Source: Streptomyces sp. GS7
GTDB lineage: Bacteria; Actinomycetota; Actinomycetes; Streptomycetales; Streptomycetaceae
Reading direction: 5' to 3'
DNA: 64,000 nt
NCBI RefSeq assembly: GCF_009834125.1
Contig: NZ_CP047146.1
Span: 62,001-126,000, forward strand
Positions 14,812-23,259 of the stretch are shown here, piece after piece. The notes under the pieces are model-generated. The model saw only the letters and a list, made by a program, of their open reading frames with translations. It made no database searches and was not told the origin of the DNA. Each line of letters begins with the position of its first letter. Position 1 is the stretch's first letter. A program made the position numbers and the translations under genes.

Positions 14812-16473
14812 TCAGTTGCTGCGGCCGGTCGAGATCGTCAGCTGGATGGTGTCGCCGCTGCTCGGGTCCCACCAGCTGATGGCTGCCGGGGTCTGGTCCG
14901 TGACGGTGTTCTTGGCCCAGAGCGAGTCGTTCGCTTCCCTGACGACCTTGTACTTCCAGCCGGCCGCCTGGATGCATGCCTTGACCGAGTCCAGGTTCTT
15001 GTACTTGAAGGACGGGACGAGGATCTTGCCCTTGTCGCTGTAGCTCTTGGCCGGGCTGGTGCACTCGGACGCCTGGATCGTCGCCGTCTTGTCCTCGGGC
15101 CGGACGCTGTTGGTCGGCGACGGGGTGTAGGAGTACGGCGTGTACGAGGACGACGGGGAGCCGCCGGCGTCGTCACCGGAGCTGCCGGCGCTCAGGCCGA
15201 TGCCGATGGCTATCACGGTGACGACGATGACGCCGACCACCGCCGCGACGATGATCACCGGGCTGTTGTTCTTCCGGGGCCGCGGGCCACCGGCCGACGG
15301 CATCGGGGCGGTCAGCGGCGGCGCCGGCGGCCCGTTGAACGGCGGCGGGGCCTGGAAGCCGCCGTTGGCGAAGGGCGCCGGGGTCGGTGCCGGCGTCGGG
15401 AAGGGGTTGTTCACCGGCGGCGGCGTCGAGGGGCCGAAGGCCGCCTGTGTCGGCTGGTACGGCTGCTGGACGTTCGGCGGGACCGGGCTCTGCGGGTTGC
15501 CCGACGTGGTGGGGAACACCGCGGAGGACACCGACGCACCGCTGGTGCGGGCGCGCGGGCCCTCGCTGATGATCAGCGGCGTCGCCCCGGACTGGGCGGA
15601 CCCGGCGATCCGCAGGCACTCGTCCTGCATCGCCTCCGCGGTCGGGAACCGTTCGTTGGGGTTCTTCTTCAGCGCGCGGGCCACCAGCGCGTCCACGGCC
15701 GGCGGCAGCGAGCGGTTGATGCTCGACGGGACCGGCGGTTCTTCCTGGACGTGGGCGTAGGCGATGGCCAGCGGGGAGTCCGCGTCGAACGGCAGCTGGC
15801 CGGTCAGCAGCTCGAAGAGCATGATGCCGACGGAGTAGAGGTCGGAGCGGGCGTCCACAGCGCGGCCCAGCGCCTGCTCGGGCGAGAGGTACTGCGGGGT
15901 GCCGACGACCATGCCGGTCTGGGTCATGGACGTCACGCCGGACTGCATGGCGCGGGCGATGCCGAAGTCCATGACCTTGACGACGTTGCGCTTGGTCATC
16001 ATGACGTTGCCCGGCTTGATGTCCCGGTGGACCAGGCCCATCTCATGGCTCGCCTCCAGAGCGGCGAGCACATCGGCGGTGATTTTCAGCGCCTTCTCCG
16101 TCGGCATCGCGCCGTGCTGGGCGATGTCGTTGTCCAGCTCGGAGCGGAGCGGCTGCCCGGAGACGTACTCCATGATGATGTAGGGCACCATGCCGCCGTC
16201 GAGCTCGTCCTCGCCGGAGTCGAAGACCGAGACGATGTTGGTGTGCGTGAGCTTCGCCACTGACTGGGCCTCGCGCCGGAAGCGCTCACGGAACGCCTGC
16301 TCGCGGCCGAGCTCGGTGTGCAGGGTCTTGATCGCGACTTCGCGGTCCAGCACGCTGTCGTAGGCGAGGTGCACGGACGCCATGCCGCCGGCTCCGAGAA
16401 GATCACGAAGCTGGTAACGTCCACCGCCGACCGAACGGCCCTCGAATTGGCCCTGAGCGCCGTCCTGGCTCAT
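14812..16473 (-). CDS. Transmembrane Ser/Thr protein kinase with PASTA-like domain
   Basis: 553 residues. Kinase domain (about 15-285) with VAIKTLH lysine, HRDIKPGNVMM catalytic loop and DFGIAR. A Pro-rich juxtamembrane linker (about 310-400), one TM helix (NNSPVIIVAAVVGVIVVTVI), and an extracellular part whose last 85 residues look like a single PASTA domain (VPSFKYKNLDSVKACIQAAG, then DTIQLTIS). PknB-type kinases use PASTA repeats to sense muropeptides or lipid II. ATG 16473 has GGGGGAAG upstream; the in-frame codon at 16506 lacks one. It is divergent from a second kinase gene. Confidence 0.92.
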   Translation of the reverse strand: MSQDGAQGQFEGRSVGGGRYQLRDLLGAGGMASVHLAYDSVLDREVAIKTLHTELGREQAFRERFRREAQSVAKLTHTNIVSVFDSGEDELDGGMVPYIIMEYVSGQPLRSELDNDIAQHGAMPTEKALKITADVLAALEASHEMGLVHRDIKPGNVMMTKRNVVKVMDFGIARAMQSGVTSMTQTGMVVGTPQYLSPEQALGRAVDARSDLYSVGIMLFELLTGQLPFDADSPLAIAYAHVQEEPPVPSSINRSLPPAVDALVARALKKNPNERFPTAEAMQDECLRIAGSAQSGATPLIISEGPRARTSGASVSSAVFPTTSGNPQSPVPPNVQQPYQPTQAAFGPSTPPPVNNPFPTPAPTPAPFANGGFQAPPPFNGPPAPPLTAPMPSAGGPRPRKNNSPVIIVAAVVGVIVVTVIAIGIGLSAGSSGDDAGGSPSSSYTPYSYTPSPTNSVRPEDKTATIQASECTSPAKSYSDKGKILVPSFKYKNLDSVKACIQAAGWKYKVVREANDSLWAKNTVTDQTPAAISWWDPSSGDTIQLTISTGRSN

Positions 16474-16786
16474 GGTTCCGCTTCCCCCTAGGCGCACTGC
16501 CCACATGTCAGGCGATCAAAATCTGGAATTCCGCAGCCAAGTCTGCCCCAGGCCACGGACACGTCAAGCTGTGTGCCCGTTCCGTGACCAGATGTGCAAG
16601 ATCCGACCACGGCTGTGAGCGGTTCCGGCGGTCCGGTTACCCCTGGTGAACTTGCCACACCAGGTGGGCGGAGGGTTGGATGGCCGGTCCACGACGGACC
16701 GGTGGGTGCCGCGGAACCTGTAGCGTGCTCTAGCGAAGACCGAGACCTTACCGCTGTGATGCGGATCGATTCGACGGCGAGGACCG
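16474..16786. promoter_or_regulatory. Divergent promoter region of the two kinase genes
   Basis: 313 bp without a gene between the two kinases. No obvious operator dyad was seen; it must carry both promoters. Confidence 0.5.
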
Positions 16787-18385
16787 ATGGCACCGACGCA
16801 GCGCCCCCAGGGGCCGTCCGATCCTGACGCCACCGGCTCCAATGTCCCGGACGCACCGGAGATGTGGGGTAACGGCGGACTGGTCGGCGACGGCCGCTAC
16901 CGGCTGACGCGCCGGCTGGGCCGCGGCGGTATGGCGGAGGTGTTCGCCGCCGAGGACGTACGGCTGGGCCGTACCGTCGCCGTGAAGCTGCTGCGTGCCG
17001 ATCTCGCCGAGGACCCGGTGTCCAAGGCGCGCTTCACACGTGAGGCGCAGTCCGTGGCCGGGCTGAACCACCACGCGGTGGTCGCGGTCTACGACTCCGG
17101 TGAGGACTTCGTCGGCGGCAACACCGTGCCGTACATCGTGATGGAGTTGGTCGAGGGCCACACCATCCGCGATCTGCTGCTCAACGCGGACGCCCCGCCG
17201 CCGGACCAGGCGCTGATCATCGTCTCCGGCGTCCTGGAAGCGCTGGCCTACAGCCACCAGCACGGCATCGTGCACCGCGACATCAAGCCCGCGAACGTGA
17301 TCATCACGAACAGCGGTGCCGTGAAGGTCATGGACTTCGGCATCGCCCGCGCGCTGCACGGCGCGCAGTCGACCATGACCCAGACCGGCATGGTCATGGG
17401 CACCCCCCAGTACCTCTCCCCGGAGCAGGCGCTCGGCAAGACCGTCGACACCCGCTCCGACCTGTACGCGACCGGCTGCCTGCTGTACGAACTCCTCGCG
17501 CTGCGGCCTCCGTTCACCGGTGAGACCCCGCTGTCGGTCGTCTACCAGCACGTCCAGGACATGCCGGTGCCGCCCTCCGAGGTCGCCGAGGCGGTGCCGC
17601 CGGAGCTGGACGGCCTGGTCATGCGGTCGCTGGCCAAGGACCCCGACGACCGCTTCCAGACCGCCGAGGAGATGCGCGGCCTGGTCCAGTACTCGCTCCA
17701 GATGCTGCACGAGCAGGGCGGCCACACCGGTACCTGGAACACCGGACCGGTCGCGATGCACGACGGCGGTCACACCATGGCCCTCCGCGGTGGCGGCGCC
17801 GCCGAGACCACGGCCCTGTCGCACCCCGACGCCGGCCGGACCGCGGCGCAGCCGATCGTCGCGCCCGGACGGGACGACGGCGGTTACGAGGGCGGTCGCC
17901 GGCAGGGCAGGGGCGGCCGCGGCAAGGTCTGGCTGATCGCGGTGCTCGCGCTGATCGCCATCGCGGTGGGCGTGGCCTTCGCGCTGCAGAACACCAACAA
18001 CCAGCACCAGAGGCGCCAGCCTCCGGTGGTCCAGTCGCCGTCCGCTTCGCAGTCCGAGGAGTCCACGGCGCCGCCGACGGACGAGCAGACCACCCACGAG
18101 ACGTTCCCGGGCAGTTCCAGCGGCGGCGGGAACACCTACTCCCACCGGCCGAGCCACCGGCCCAGCGCCCCGCCGTCCTCCGAGCCGCCGAGTTCCGAGC
18201 CGCCGACCTCGGCGCCGCCGAGTTCCGAGCCGCCGACCTCGGCGCCGCCCAGCACCACCACCGGCGGGACCACGAACGGTGGCACGACGAACGGCGGGAC
18301 CACCAACGGTGGCACGACGAACGGCGGGACCGGCAACGGCGGGATCAACAACGGCGGTACGACGCTCGGTACGACCGGCGGCTGA
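16787..18385 (+). CDS. Transmembrane Ser/Thr protein kinase with repetitive extracellular tail
   Basis: 532 residues. Kinase domain at about 35-300 with VAVKLLRADL, HRDIKPANVIITNSG and DFGIARAL. One TM helix (KVWLIAVLALIAIAVGVAFAL, about 380-400). The extracellular part has no PASTA domain: it is Ser/Pro-rich with repeated SSEPPTSAPP blocks and ends in about seven TNGG-type repeats. It is paired head-to-head with the PASTA-like kinase, a common actinomycete arrangement resembling pknA/pknB. Close kinase similarity suggests they may heterodimerise, which is inference. Confidence 0.9.
   Translation: MAPTQRPQGPSDPDATGSNVPDAPEMWGNGGLVGDGRYRLTRRLGRGGMAEVFAAEDVRLGRTVAVKLLRADLAEDPVSKARFTREAQSVAGLNHHAVVAVYDSGEDFVGGNTVPYIVMELVEGHTIRDLLLNADAPPPDQALIIVSGVLEALAYSHQHGIVHRDIKPANVIITNSGAVKVMDFGIARALHGAQSTMTQTGMVMGTPQYLSPEQALGKTVDTRSDLYATGCLLYELLALRPPFTGETPLSVVYQHVQDMPVPPSEVAEAVPPELDGLVMRSLAKDPDDRFQTAEEMRGLVQYSLQMLHEQGGHTGTWNTGPVAMHDGGHTMALRGGGAAETTALSHPDAGRTAAQPIVAPGRDDGGYEGGRRQGRGGRGKVWLIAVLALIAIAVGVAFALQNTNNQHQRRQPPVVQSPSASQSEESTAPPTDEQTTHETFPGSSSGGGNTYSHRPSHRPSAPPSSEPPSSEPPTSAPPSSEPPTSAPPSTTTGGTTNGGTTNGGTTNGGTTNGGTGNGGINNGGTTLGTTGG
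18178..18370 (+). repeat. Tandem coding repeats in kinase tail
   Basis: Two arrays lie within the kinase gene. The first has 33-bp units around 18178-18250 encoding SSEPPTSAPP. The second has about seven near-identical 15-bp units around 18265-18370 encoding T(T/G)NGG. Such arrays vary in copy number by slippage. Confidence 0.8.
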
Positions 18386-18397
18386 CCGGCCGGTGAC

Positions 18398-18421
18398 GGG
18401 CTGACCCGCGCGGGTCAGCCC
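18398..18421. terminator. 24-nt palindromic terminator
   Basis: GGGCTGACCCGC and its complement form one uninterrupted palindrome between the convergent kinase and phosphotransferase genes. The stop codon of the phosphotransferase (18415-18417) is inside it. Confidence 0.75.
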
Positions 18422-19458
18422 GTGAACGCCCTCCGCACGGCCGGGTATTCGCGGGTCCACCACACGGCGAGCGCCGCCGCCGCGGGGAACTGCGGGTCGG
18501 TGCGGCGGTCGCCCAGCTGGTAGCGCCAGGTGAGCATCCAGAAGTCGTTCAGCCGCTCCCACCACACCCGGTGGACGGCCGCCGCCAGTTCGTCGGCGCC
18601 GGCCCCGCAGACGGCCCGGTAGGCGCTCGCGTACGCCGCGACCTTGGCCAGGTCCAGCGTGCCGCAGGGGCGTACGAAGAAGATCGCGGCGGCGCGTACC
18701 GCTTCCTCGGCGCGCGGCTGGACGCCCAGCCGGTCCCAGTCGACGATCGCGGCCGGTTCCGTGCCGCGGTAGAGCACGTTCAGCGGGTGGAAGTCGCCGT
18801 GCACCCAGCCCGCCGGCGGCTGCGCGCCCGGCGGCGGACGGCGGTGCGCCTGCCGGTCCAGCAGGGCCCGGCGCTCCAGGAGCCGGTGCTCGGCCAGTTC
18901 GTCGAAGCTGGTGCGGGGGCGGGCGCCGCGGGCCAGGGCGAGCAGCTCGTCGATCGTCTCGAAGGTCCGCTCGGGGTCGGCCGCGGCGTCCGTGCCGGGT
19001 GGCCGCGGCGGGGCGGGTTCGTCCGCCATGACCTGCGCCAGCGCGGTGTGGACGAGGCCGAGCAGGGCGCCGAGCCGGCGGGACTGGGCGCCGGTCAGCG
19101 CGGCGCCGCCCAGGTGCCGGCCCTCGATCCAGGGGTGCAGGGCGTAGCAGCGGCCGTCCAGGACGGTGACGGTGCGATCGTCCGCGTCGGCGACCGGCGG
19201 GGCGACCGGCAGGCCGAGTCCGGCGAGCCGGCGGGTGGCGCGGTGCTGGCGGGTCAGGGCGTCGCGGTCGCCGTCGAGGTGGTGCTTGAGGAAGTAGCGC
19301 CCGCGGGTGGTGGCGAGGAAGTAGCCGTGGTTGAGCAGGCCCTCGGCGACGGGTTCGCAGGAGAGCGGCGCGCCGGCGCGGTCGTAGTGGCGCAGCAGGG
19401 ATCCGAGGGTGTCGCGGTCGGGCGTCACCGCAGACCGGACTACAGATGAGCGCAGCAC
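18415..19458 (-). CDS. APH/homoserine-kinase-type phosphotransferase
   Basis: 347 residues of the aminoglycoside phosphotransferase/choline kinase fold: N-lobe LNHGYFLATTRGRYFLKHH with the ATP-site Lys, Brenner motif WVHGDFHPLNVLY, and metal motif AAIVDWDRLG. The family phosphorylates small hydroxyl compounds such as homoserine, aminoglycosides, methylthioribose or fructosamine; the substrate here cannot be told. The start is a GTG with no ribosome site. A TAACAT -10-like box lies 7 bp upstream, so the transcript is probably leaderless. Confidence 0.8.
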   Translation of the reverse strand: MLRSSVVRSAVTPDRDTLGSLLRHYDRAGAPLSCEPVAEGLLNHGYFLATTRGRYFLKHHLDGDRDALTRQHRATRRLAGLGLPVAPPVADADDRTVTVLDGRCYALHPWIEGRHLGGAALTGAQSRRLGALLGLVHTALAQVMADEPAPPRPPGTDAAADPERTFETIDELLALARGARPRTSFDELAEHRLLERRALLDRQAHRRPPPGAQPPAGWVHGDFHPLNVLYRGTEPAAIVDWDRLGVQPRAEEAVRAAAIFFVRPCGTLDLAKVAAYASAYRAVCGAGADELAAAVHRVWWERLNDFWMLTWRYQLGDRRTDPQFPAAAALAVWWTREYPAVRRAFTG

Positions 19459-19481
19459 GCGCCAGATGTTAGATCAACTAC

Positions 19482-19497
19482 ACCCACTGGAGTGGGT
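19482..19497. promoter_or_regulatory. Operator-like dyad upstream of phosphotransferase
   Basis: ACCCACT (19482-19488) and AGTGGGT (19491-19497) form a 7-bp dyad with 2-bp spacer. It lies about 11-26 bp upstream of a -10-like box on the minus strand, so it overlaps the expected -35 area. Confidence 0.5.
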
Positions 19498-19510
19498 ATA
19501 CCGGAAAGCC

Positions 19511-20047
19511 TTACAGAGGGTGTGCATATCGGAAGACCGGTACGTCCGTGAGGTAATGCATCGTCACGAACTCCGGCTCGATGCGCAGGAAGACCGGGTC
19601 GAAGGGTGCCCCGTCGGCCAGCCGCGGGGTGCGGCCGAACAGCTCGCGCTCGGCGGGGGTCGGCCGGATGACCCGGGCGGTGCCCGTGAACTGCACGGAC
19701 CAGGTGTCGGGCTCCCCGCTGTTCACGTTGTCGGCTTCGTAGGCGACGACGCTGCCGTCCAGCGCCCGGTGGTAGTCGTAGCCGCGGTGCAGCCGCAGGA
19801 TCAGCCGGCCGTCGACGACGATGTGCCGGGTGACGGTGGTGAAGGGGAGCGCCCGACGGCTGGCCGACACGCGCCCGTAGGGGGTGCGGCTGAGCAGCTC
19901 GATGGCACGGAAGTCGTCGGTGGGCATGGGCTCAGCCTGCCCGTCGGGCGCGTCCGTGGGTAGAGGCGGCAGCCCTGGAGCCGCGGGACGTTGGTCCTTT
20001 TCCCCGGGCTCGGTCTCGACGGTGCCGCGGCCGGGGCCGGCGCTCAT
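19511..20047 (-). CDS. Pyridoxamine 5'-phosphate oxidase-like FMN/F420-binding protein
   Basis: 178 residues with the split-barrel features of PNPOx-like proteins: AIELLSRTPYGRVSASRRALPFTTV, a basic strand LILRLHRGYDY, and VVAYEADNVN followed by WSVQFTGTARVI. Members bind FMN, F420 or haem; the cofactor is not evident. The first 40 residues are Pro/Gly-rich and an alternative Met lies at 19928. It starts 7 nt after the response-regulator stop, so the two form an operon. Confidence 0.8.
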   Translation of the reverse strand: MSAGPGRGTVETEPGEKDQRPAAPGLPPLPTDAPDGQAEPMPTDDFRAIELLSRTPYGRVSASRRALPFTTVTRHIVVDGRLILRLHRGYDYHRALDGSVVAYEADNVNSGEPDTWSVQFTGTARVIRPTPAERELFGRTPRLADGAPFDPVFLRIEPEFVTMHYLTDVPVFRYAHPL

Positions 20048-20054
20048 GGCCTGG

Positions 20055-20735
20055 TCAGCGCCGTTCGGCCTGCATTCGCGCGACATAGGCGGCGGCTTGG
20101 GAGCGGCGTTCCATGCCGAGCTTGGACAGCAGGCTGGAAACGTAATTCTTGATCGTTTTCTCGGCGAGATGGAGCCGTTCGCCGATTGCGCGATTGGTCA
20201 GGCCCTCGCCGATGAGATCGAGGATCTTGCGTTCCTGCTCGGTGAGGTTCGCCAGCCGGTCGTCGCCCTTCGCGGTGTTCCCGTCGCGCAGCCGTTCCAG
20301 GACGCGGGCGGTGGCCACGGGGTCGAGCAGCGACTTTCCGGCTGCCACGTCGCGGACCGCGGAGAGGAGTTCGCTGCCCCGAATGGCCTTGAGAACATAT
20401 CCGGACGCACCGGCCATGATGGCATCGAAAAGGGCCTCGTCATCGGCGAACGAGGTGAGCATCAGGCATTTGATGTCCTCGTCCTGGGCGCGGATCTCAC
20501 GGCAGACCTCGACACCGCTGCCGTCCGGCAGCCGGACGTCGAGCACTGCCACGTCCGGACGCGTCGCAGGGATCCTGACCAGCGCGTCCGCGGCCGTGCC
20601 GGCCTCGCCGACGACCTCGATGTCCTCCTCGACCGACAGCATTTCGTGGACGCCCCGCCGGACCACTTCGTGGTCATCGAGCAGGAAAACCGTGATTTTT
20701 CCGTCTTCGCGCACCTTCCCAGTCTCACACATCAA
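20055..20735 (-). CDS. NarL/DevR-type response regulator
   Basis: 226 residues. The receiver domain carries the acidic pair LLDDHE and phospho-acceptor Asp66 (AVLDVRLPDG); the C-terminal LuxR-type HTH reads LTEQERKILDLIGEGLTNRAIGERL. It is most like actinobacterial DevR/DosR-type regulators, which work with GAF-domain kinases that sense redox or hypoxia. No histidine kinase gene is adjacent, so it is an orphan in this window. Co-transcription with a flavin-binding PNPOx-like gene fits a redox theme (inference). Confidence 0.9.
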   Translation of the reverse strand: MMCETGKVREDGKITVFLLDDHEVVRRGVHEMLSVEEDIEVVGEAGTAADALVRIPATRPDVAVLDVRLPDGSGVEVCREIRAQDEDIKCLMLTSFADDEALFDAIMAGASGYVLKAIRGSELLSAVRDVAAGKSLLDPVATARVLERLRDGNTAKGDDRLANLTEQERKILDLIGEGLTNRAIGERLHLAEKTIKNYVSSLLSKLGMERRSQAAAYVARMQAERR

Positions 20736-20821
20736 CCCTTCCCGTGCTCCAGGTCACCGATATAACGTGCCGTTGTCCCGGCGGCCTGCAACGCTGTGAC
20801 CAGGAGTTGTTCCCGCCCTTC

Positions 20822-20852
20822 GCGATTTACTTGGAAATCCAAGCAAAATCGC
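20822..20852. promoter_or_regulatory. Nested inverted repeat upstream of bkd operon
   Basis: Outer arms GCGATTT (20822-20828) and AAATCGC (20846-20852) enclose inner arms CTTGGA (20830-20835) and TCCAAG (20838-20843). Local AT-richness suits a promoter/operator; it may serve the divergent response-regulator gene as well. Confidence 0.5.
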
Positions 20853-20871
20853 AGGTCAGAGCGGTTTCCGC

Positions 20872-20892
20872 TTACCCATTGGCAATGGGTAA
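20872..20892. promoter_or_regulatory. Operator-like dyad upstream of bkd operon
   Basis: Perfect 9-bp arms TTACCCATT and AATGGGTAA separated by GGC, 150 bp upstream of the E1-alpha start. The form fits a dimeric HTH regulator; which one is unknown. Confidence 0.6.
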
Positions 20893-21040
20893 CGTGCAAT
20901 GAGCAGGCCACTCCGGGGCGCTTTGTTCCACCCGGACCCGGCCGCGTTCGCACACACCCCGTGCGCCGTATCGGATACCGGGTGAGCCGCAATACGGCCA
21001 CCGGCGGACCCCGGGGGCCGGACAGACGGAGGAGCAGCAC

Positions 21041-22258
21041 GTGACCGTGGAAGGCACTGCCGAGCGGAAAACCGCCCGCGGCGGCAGCAAGCGCACCACC
21101 GCCAAAAAGGCGACGCCGACGAAGAAGGCGCCGCAGTCCCAGGCCGGGAACGGCGGCCGTCCGGACGAGGCGGAGCAGGACCAGCTCGTACAACTGCTGA
21201 CCCCGGAAGGGAAGCGGGTCGAGCACCCGGATTACGCGATCGACCTTTCCCCCGAGGAGCTGCGCGGGCTGTACCGCGACATGGTGCTGACGCGATGCTT
21301 CGACGCCGAGGCGACCACGCTCCAGCGCCAGGGCGAACTGGGCCTGTGGGCCTCGCTGCTGGGCCAGGAGGCCGCCCAGATCGGCTCGGGGCGGGCACTG
21401 CGTGACGACGACTACGTCTTCCCGACCTATCGGGAGCACGGCGTGGCGTGGTGCCGCGGCGTCGACCCGACGAACCTGTTGGGAATGTTCCGCGGCGTCA
21501 ATCACGGCGGCTGGGACCCCAACAGCAACAACTTCCACCTCTACACCATCGTGATCGGTTCGCAGACGCTGCACGCGACCGGCTACGCGATGGGCGTGCA
21601 GAAGGACGGCGCGGATTCCGCGGTCATCGCGTATTTCGGTGACGGCGCCTCCAGCCAGGGCGATGTCGCCGAATCCTTCACTTTCTCCGCGGTCTACAAC
21701 GCCCCGGTCGTCTTCTTCTGCCAGAACAACCAGTGGGCGATTTCCGAGCCCACCGAGAAGCAGACCCGGGTGCCGCTCTACCAGCGCGCCCGCGGCTTCG
21801 GCTTCCCCGGCGTCCGGGTCGACGGCAATGACGTCCTGGCCTGCCTGGCGGTGACCAAGGCGGCGCTGGAGCGGGCGCGCACCGGCCAGGGCCCCATGCT
21901 CATCGAGGCGTTCACCTACCGGATGGGGGCGCACACCACCTCCGACGACCCGACGAAGTACCGGGCCGACGAGGAGAGGCTGGCGTGGGAGGCCAAGGAC
22001 CCGATCCTGCGGCTGCGGACGTATCTGGAGTCCGAGGGCTTCGTCGACGACGCGTACCTGGCCGCGATCGACGAGGAGAGCGAGGCCCTGGGCAAGCGGG
22101 TCCGCGACGTCGTACGGGCGATGCCCGACCCGGACACCATGGCGATCTTCGAGAACGTCTATGCCGACGGGCATGCGCTCGTCGATGAGGAGCGCGCGCA
22201 GTTCGCCGCGTACCAGGCGTCGTTCGCCGACGCCGATGCCATCGCGGAGGGGAACTGA
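21041..22258 (+). CDS. bkdA: Branched-chain 2-oxoacid dehydrogenase E1 alpha
   Basis: 405 residues. After a Lys/Thr/Ala-rich N-terminal extension of about 45 residues comes the ThDP-binding E1-alpha domain with AYFGDGASSQGDVAE (GDG at 200-202) and FFCQNNQWAIS (NN at 229-230), and the phosphorylation-loop region YRMGAHTTSDDPTKYR. It decarboxylates branched 2-oxoacids with E1-beta, supplying isobutyryl-, isovaleryl- and 2-methylbutyryl-CoA for branched fatty acids and polyketides. It is 2 nt before the E1-beta start. Pyruvate as substrate cannot be excluded by sequence alone. Confidence 0.9.
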   Translation: MTVEGTAERKTARGGSKRTTAKKATPTKKAPQSQAGNGGRPDEAEQDQLVQLLTPEGKRVEHPDYAIDLSPEELRGLYRDMVLTRCFDAEATTLQRQGELGLWASLLGQEAAQIGSGRALRDDDYVFPTYREHGVAWCRGVDPTNLLGMFRGVNHGGWDPNSNNFHLYTIVIGSQTLHATGYAMGVQKDGADSAVIAYFGDGASSQGDVAESFTFSAVYNAPVVFFCQNNQWAISEPTEKQTRVPLYQRARGFGFPGVRVDGNDVLACLAVTKAALERARTGQGPMLIEAFTYRMGAHTTSDDPTKYRADEERLAWEAKDPILRLRTYLESEGFVDDAYLAAIDEESEALGKRVRDVVRAMPDPDTMAIFENVYADGHALVDEERAQFAAYQASFADADAIAEGN

Positions 22259-22260
22259 CC

Positions 22261-23244
22261 ATGGCCGTCTTCGAGAAGATCACCATCGCCAAGGCGATCA
22301 ACGCATCGCTGCGCGCCTCCATGGAGGCCGACCCCAAGGTCCTCGTCATGGGCGAGGACGTCGGCAAGCTCGGCGGCGTCTTCCGCGTCACCGACGGTCT
22401 GCAGAAGGACTTCGGCGAGGAGCGGGTGATCGACACCCCGCTCGCCGAGTCCGGCATCATCGGCACCGCGATCGGCCTGGCGCTGCGCGGCTACCGCCCG
22501 GTCGCCGAGATCCAGTTCGACGGCTTCGTCTTCCCCGCCTACGACCAGATCGTCACCCAGCTCGCGAAGATGCACGCGCGGGCGCTCGGCAAGGTCAAGG
22601 TGCCGGTCGTCATCCGCATCCCGTACGCGGGCGGTATCGGCGCGGTCGAGCACCACTCCGAGTCCCCCGAGGCGCTGTTCGCGCATGTCGCGGGCCTCAA
22701 GATCGTCTCTCCCTCGAACTCCTCCGACGCCTACTGGATGCTCCAGCAGGCCATCGCCGGCGACGACCCGGTCATCTACTTCGAGCCCAAGCGCCGCTAC
22801 CACGACAAGTCGCGGCTGGACACCGAGTCGATCCCGGACCCGCTGCACAAGGCCCGGATCACCCGAACCGGCTCCGACCTCACCCTGGCCGCCTACGGTC
22901 CGATGGTGAAGGTCTGCGAGAACGTCGCCAACGTCGCGGCCGAGGAGGGCAAGTCGGTCGAGGTCGTCGACCTGCGCTCGATCTCCCCGATCGACTTCGA
23001 CACCGTGCAGTCCTCGGTGGAGAAGACCGGCCGGCTGGTCGTCGTCCACGAGGCGCCGGTCTTCTTCGGCTCCGGCGCGGAGATCGCCGCCCGGATCACC
23101 GAGCGCTGCTTCTACCACCTGGAGGCACCGGTGCTGCGGGTCGGCGGCTTCCACGCCCCGTACCCGCCGTCCAGGCTGGAGGACGAGTACCTGCCGGGAC
23201 TGGACCGGGTGCTTGACGCCGTTGACCGCGCGCTGGCGTACTGA
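22261..23244 (+). CDS. bkdB: Branched-chain 2-oxoacid dehydrogenase E1 beta
   Basis: 327 residues of the transketolase-like E1-beta family: ALRASMEADPKVLVMGEDVGKLGGVFRVT, RVIDTPLAESGIIGTAIGLA, and GGIGAVEHHSESPEALFAH, with the C-terminal transketolase domain (SVEVVDLRSISPIDFDTV). It completes the alpha2beta2 E1 enzyme with the upstream gene. The length and the 2-nt spacing to E1-alpha are typical for the bkd operon. Confidence 0.92.
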   Translation: MAVFEKITIAKAINASLRASMEADPKVLVMGEDVGKLGGVFRVTDGLQKDFGEERVIDTPLAESGIIGTAIGLALRGYRPVAEIQFDGFVFPAYDQIVTQLAKMHARALGKVKVPVVIRIPYAGGIGAVEHHSESPEALFAHVAGLKIVSPSNSSDAYWMLQQAIAGDDPVIYFEPKRRYHDKSRLDTESIPDPLHKARITRTGSDLTLAAYGPMVKVCENVANVAAEEGKSVEVVDLRSISPIDFDTVQSSVEKTGRLVVVHEAPVFFGSGAEIAARITERCFYHLEAPVLRVGGFHAPYPPSRLEDEYLPGLDRVLDAVDRALAY

Positions 23245-23259
23245 GGGCTGAGGAGAGCC

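Larger units (their letters stand above)
20736..21040. promoter_or_regulatory. Upstream region of the bkd operon
   Basis: 305 bp with an AT-richer core at 20820-20895 containing two dyads (separate entries). The distal 145 bp before the E1-alpha start has no further obvious element apart from a GGAGG-type ribosome site. Confidence 0.6.
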
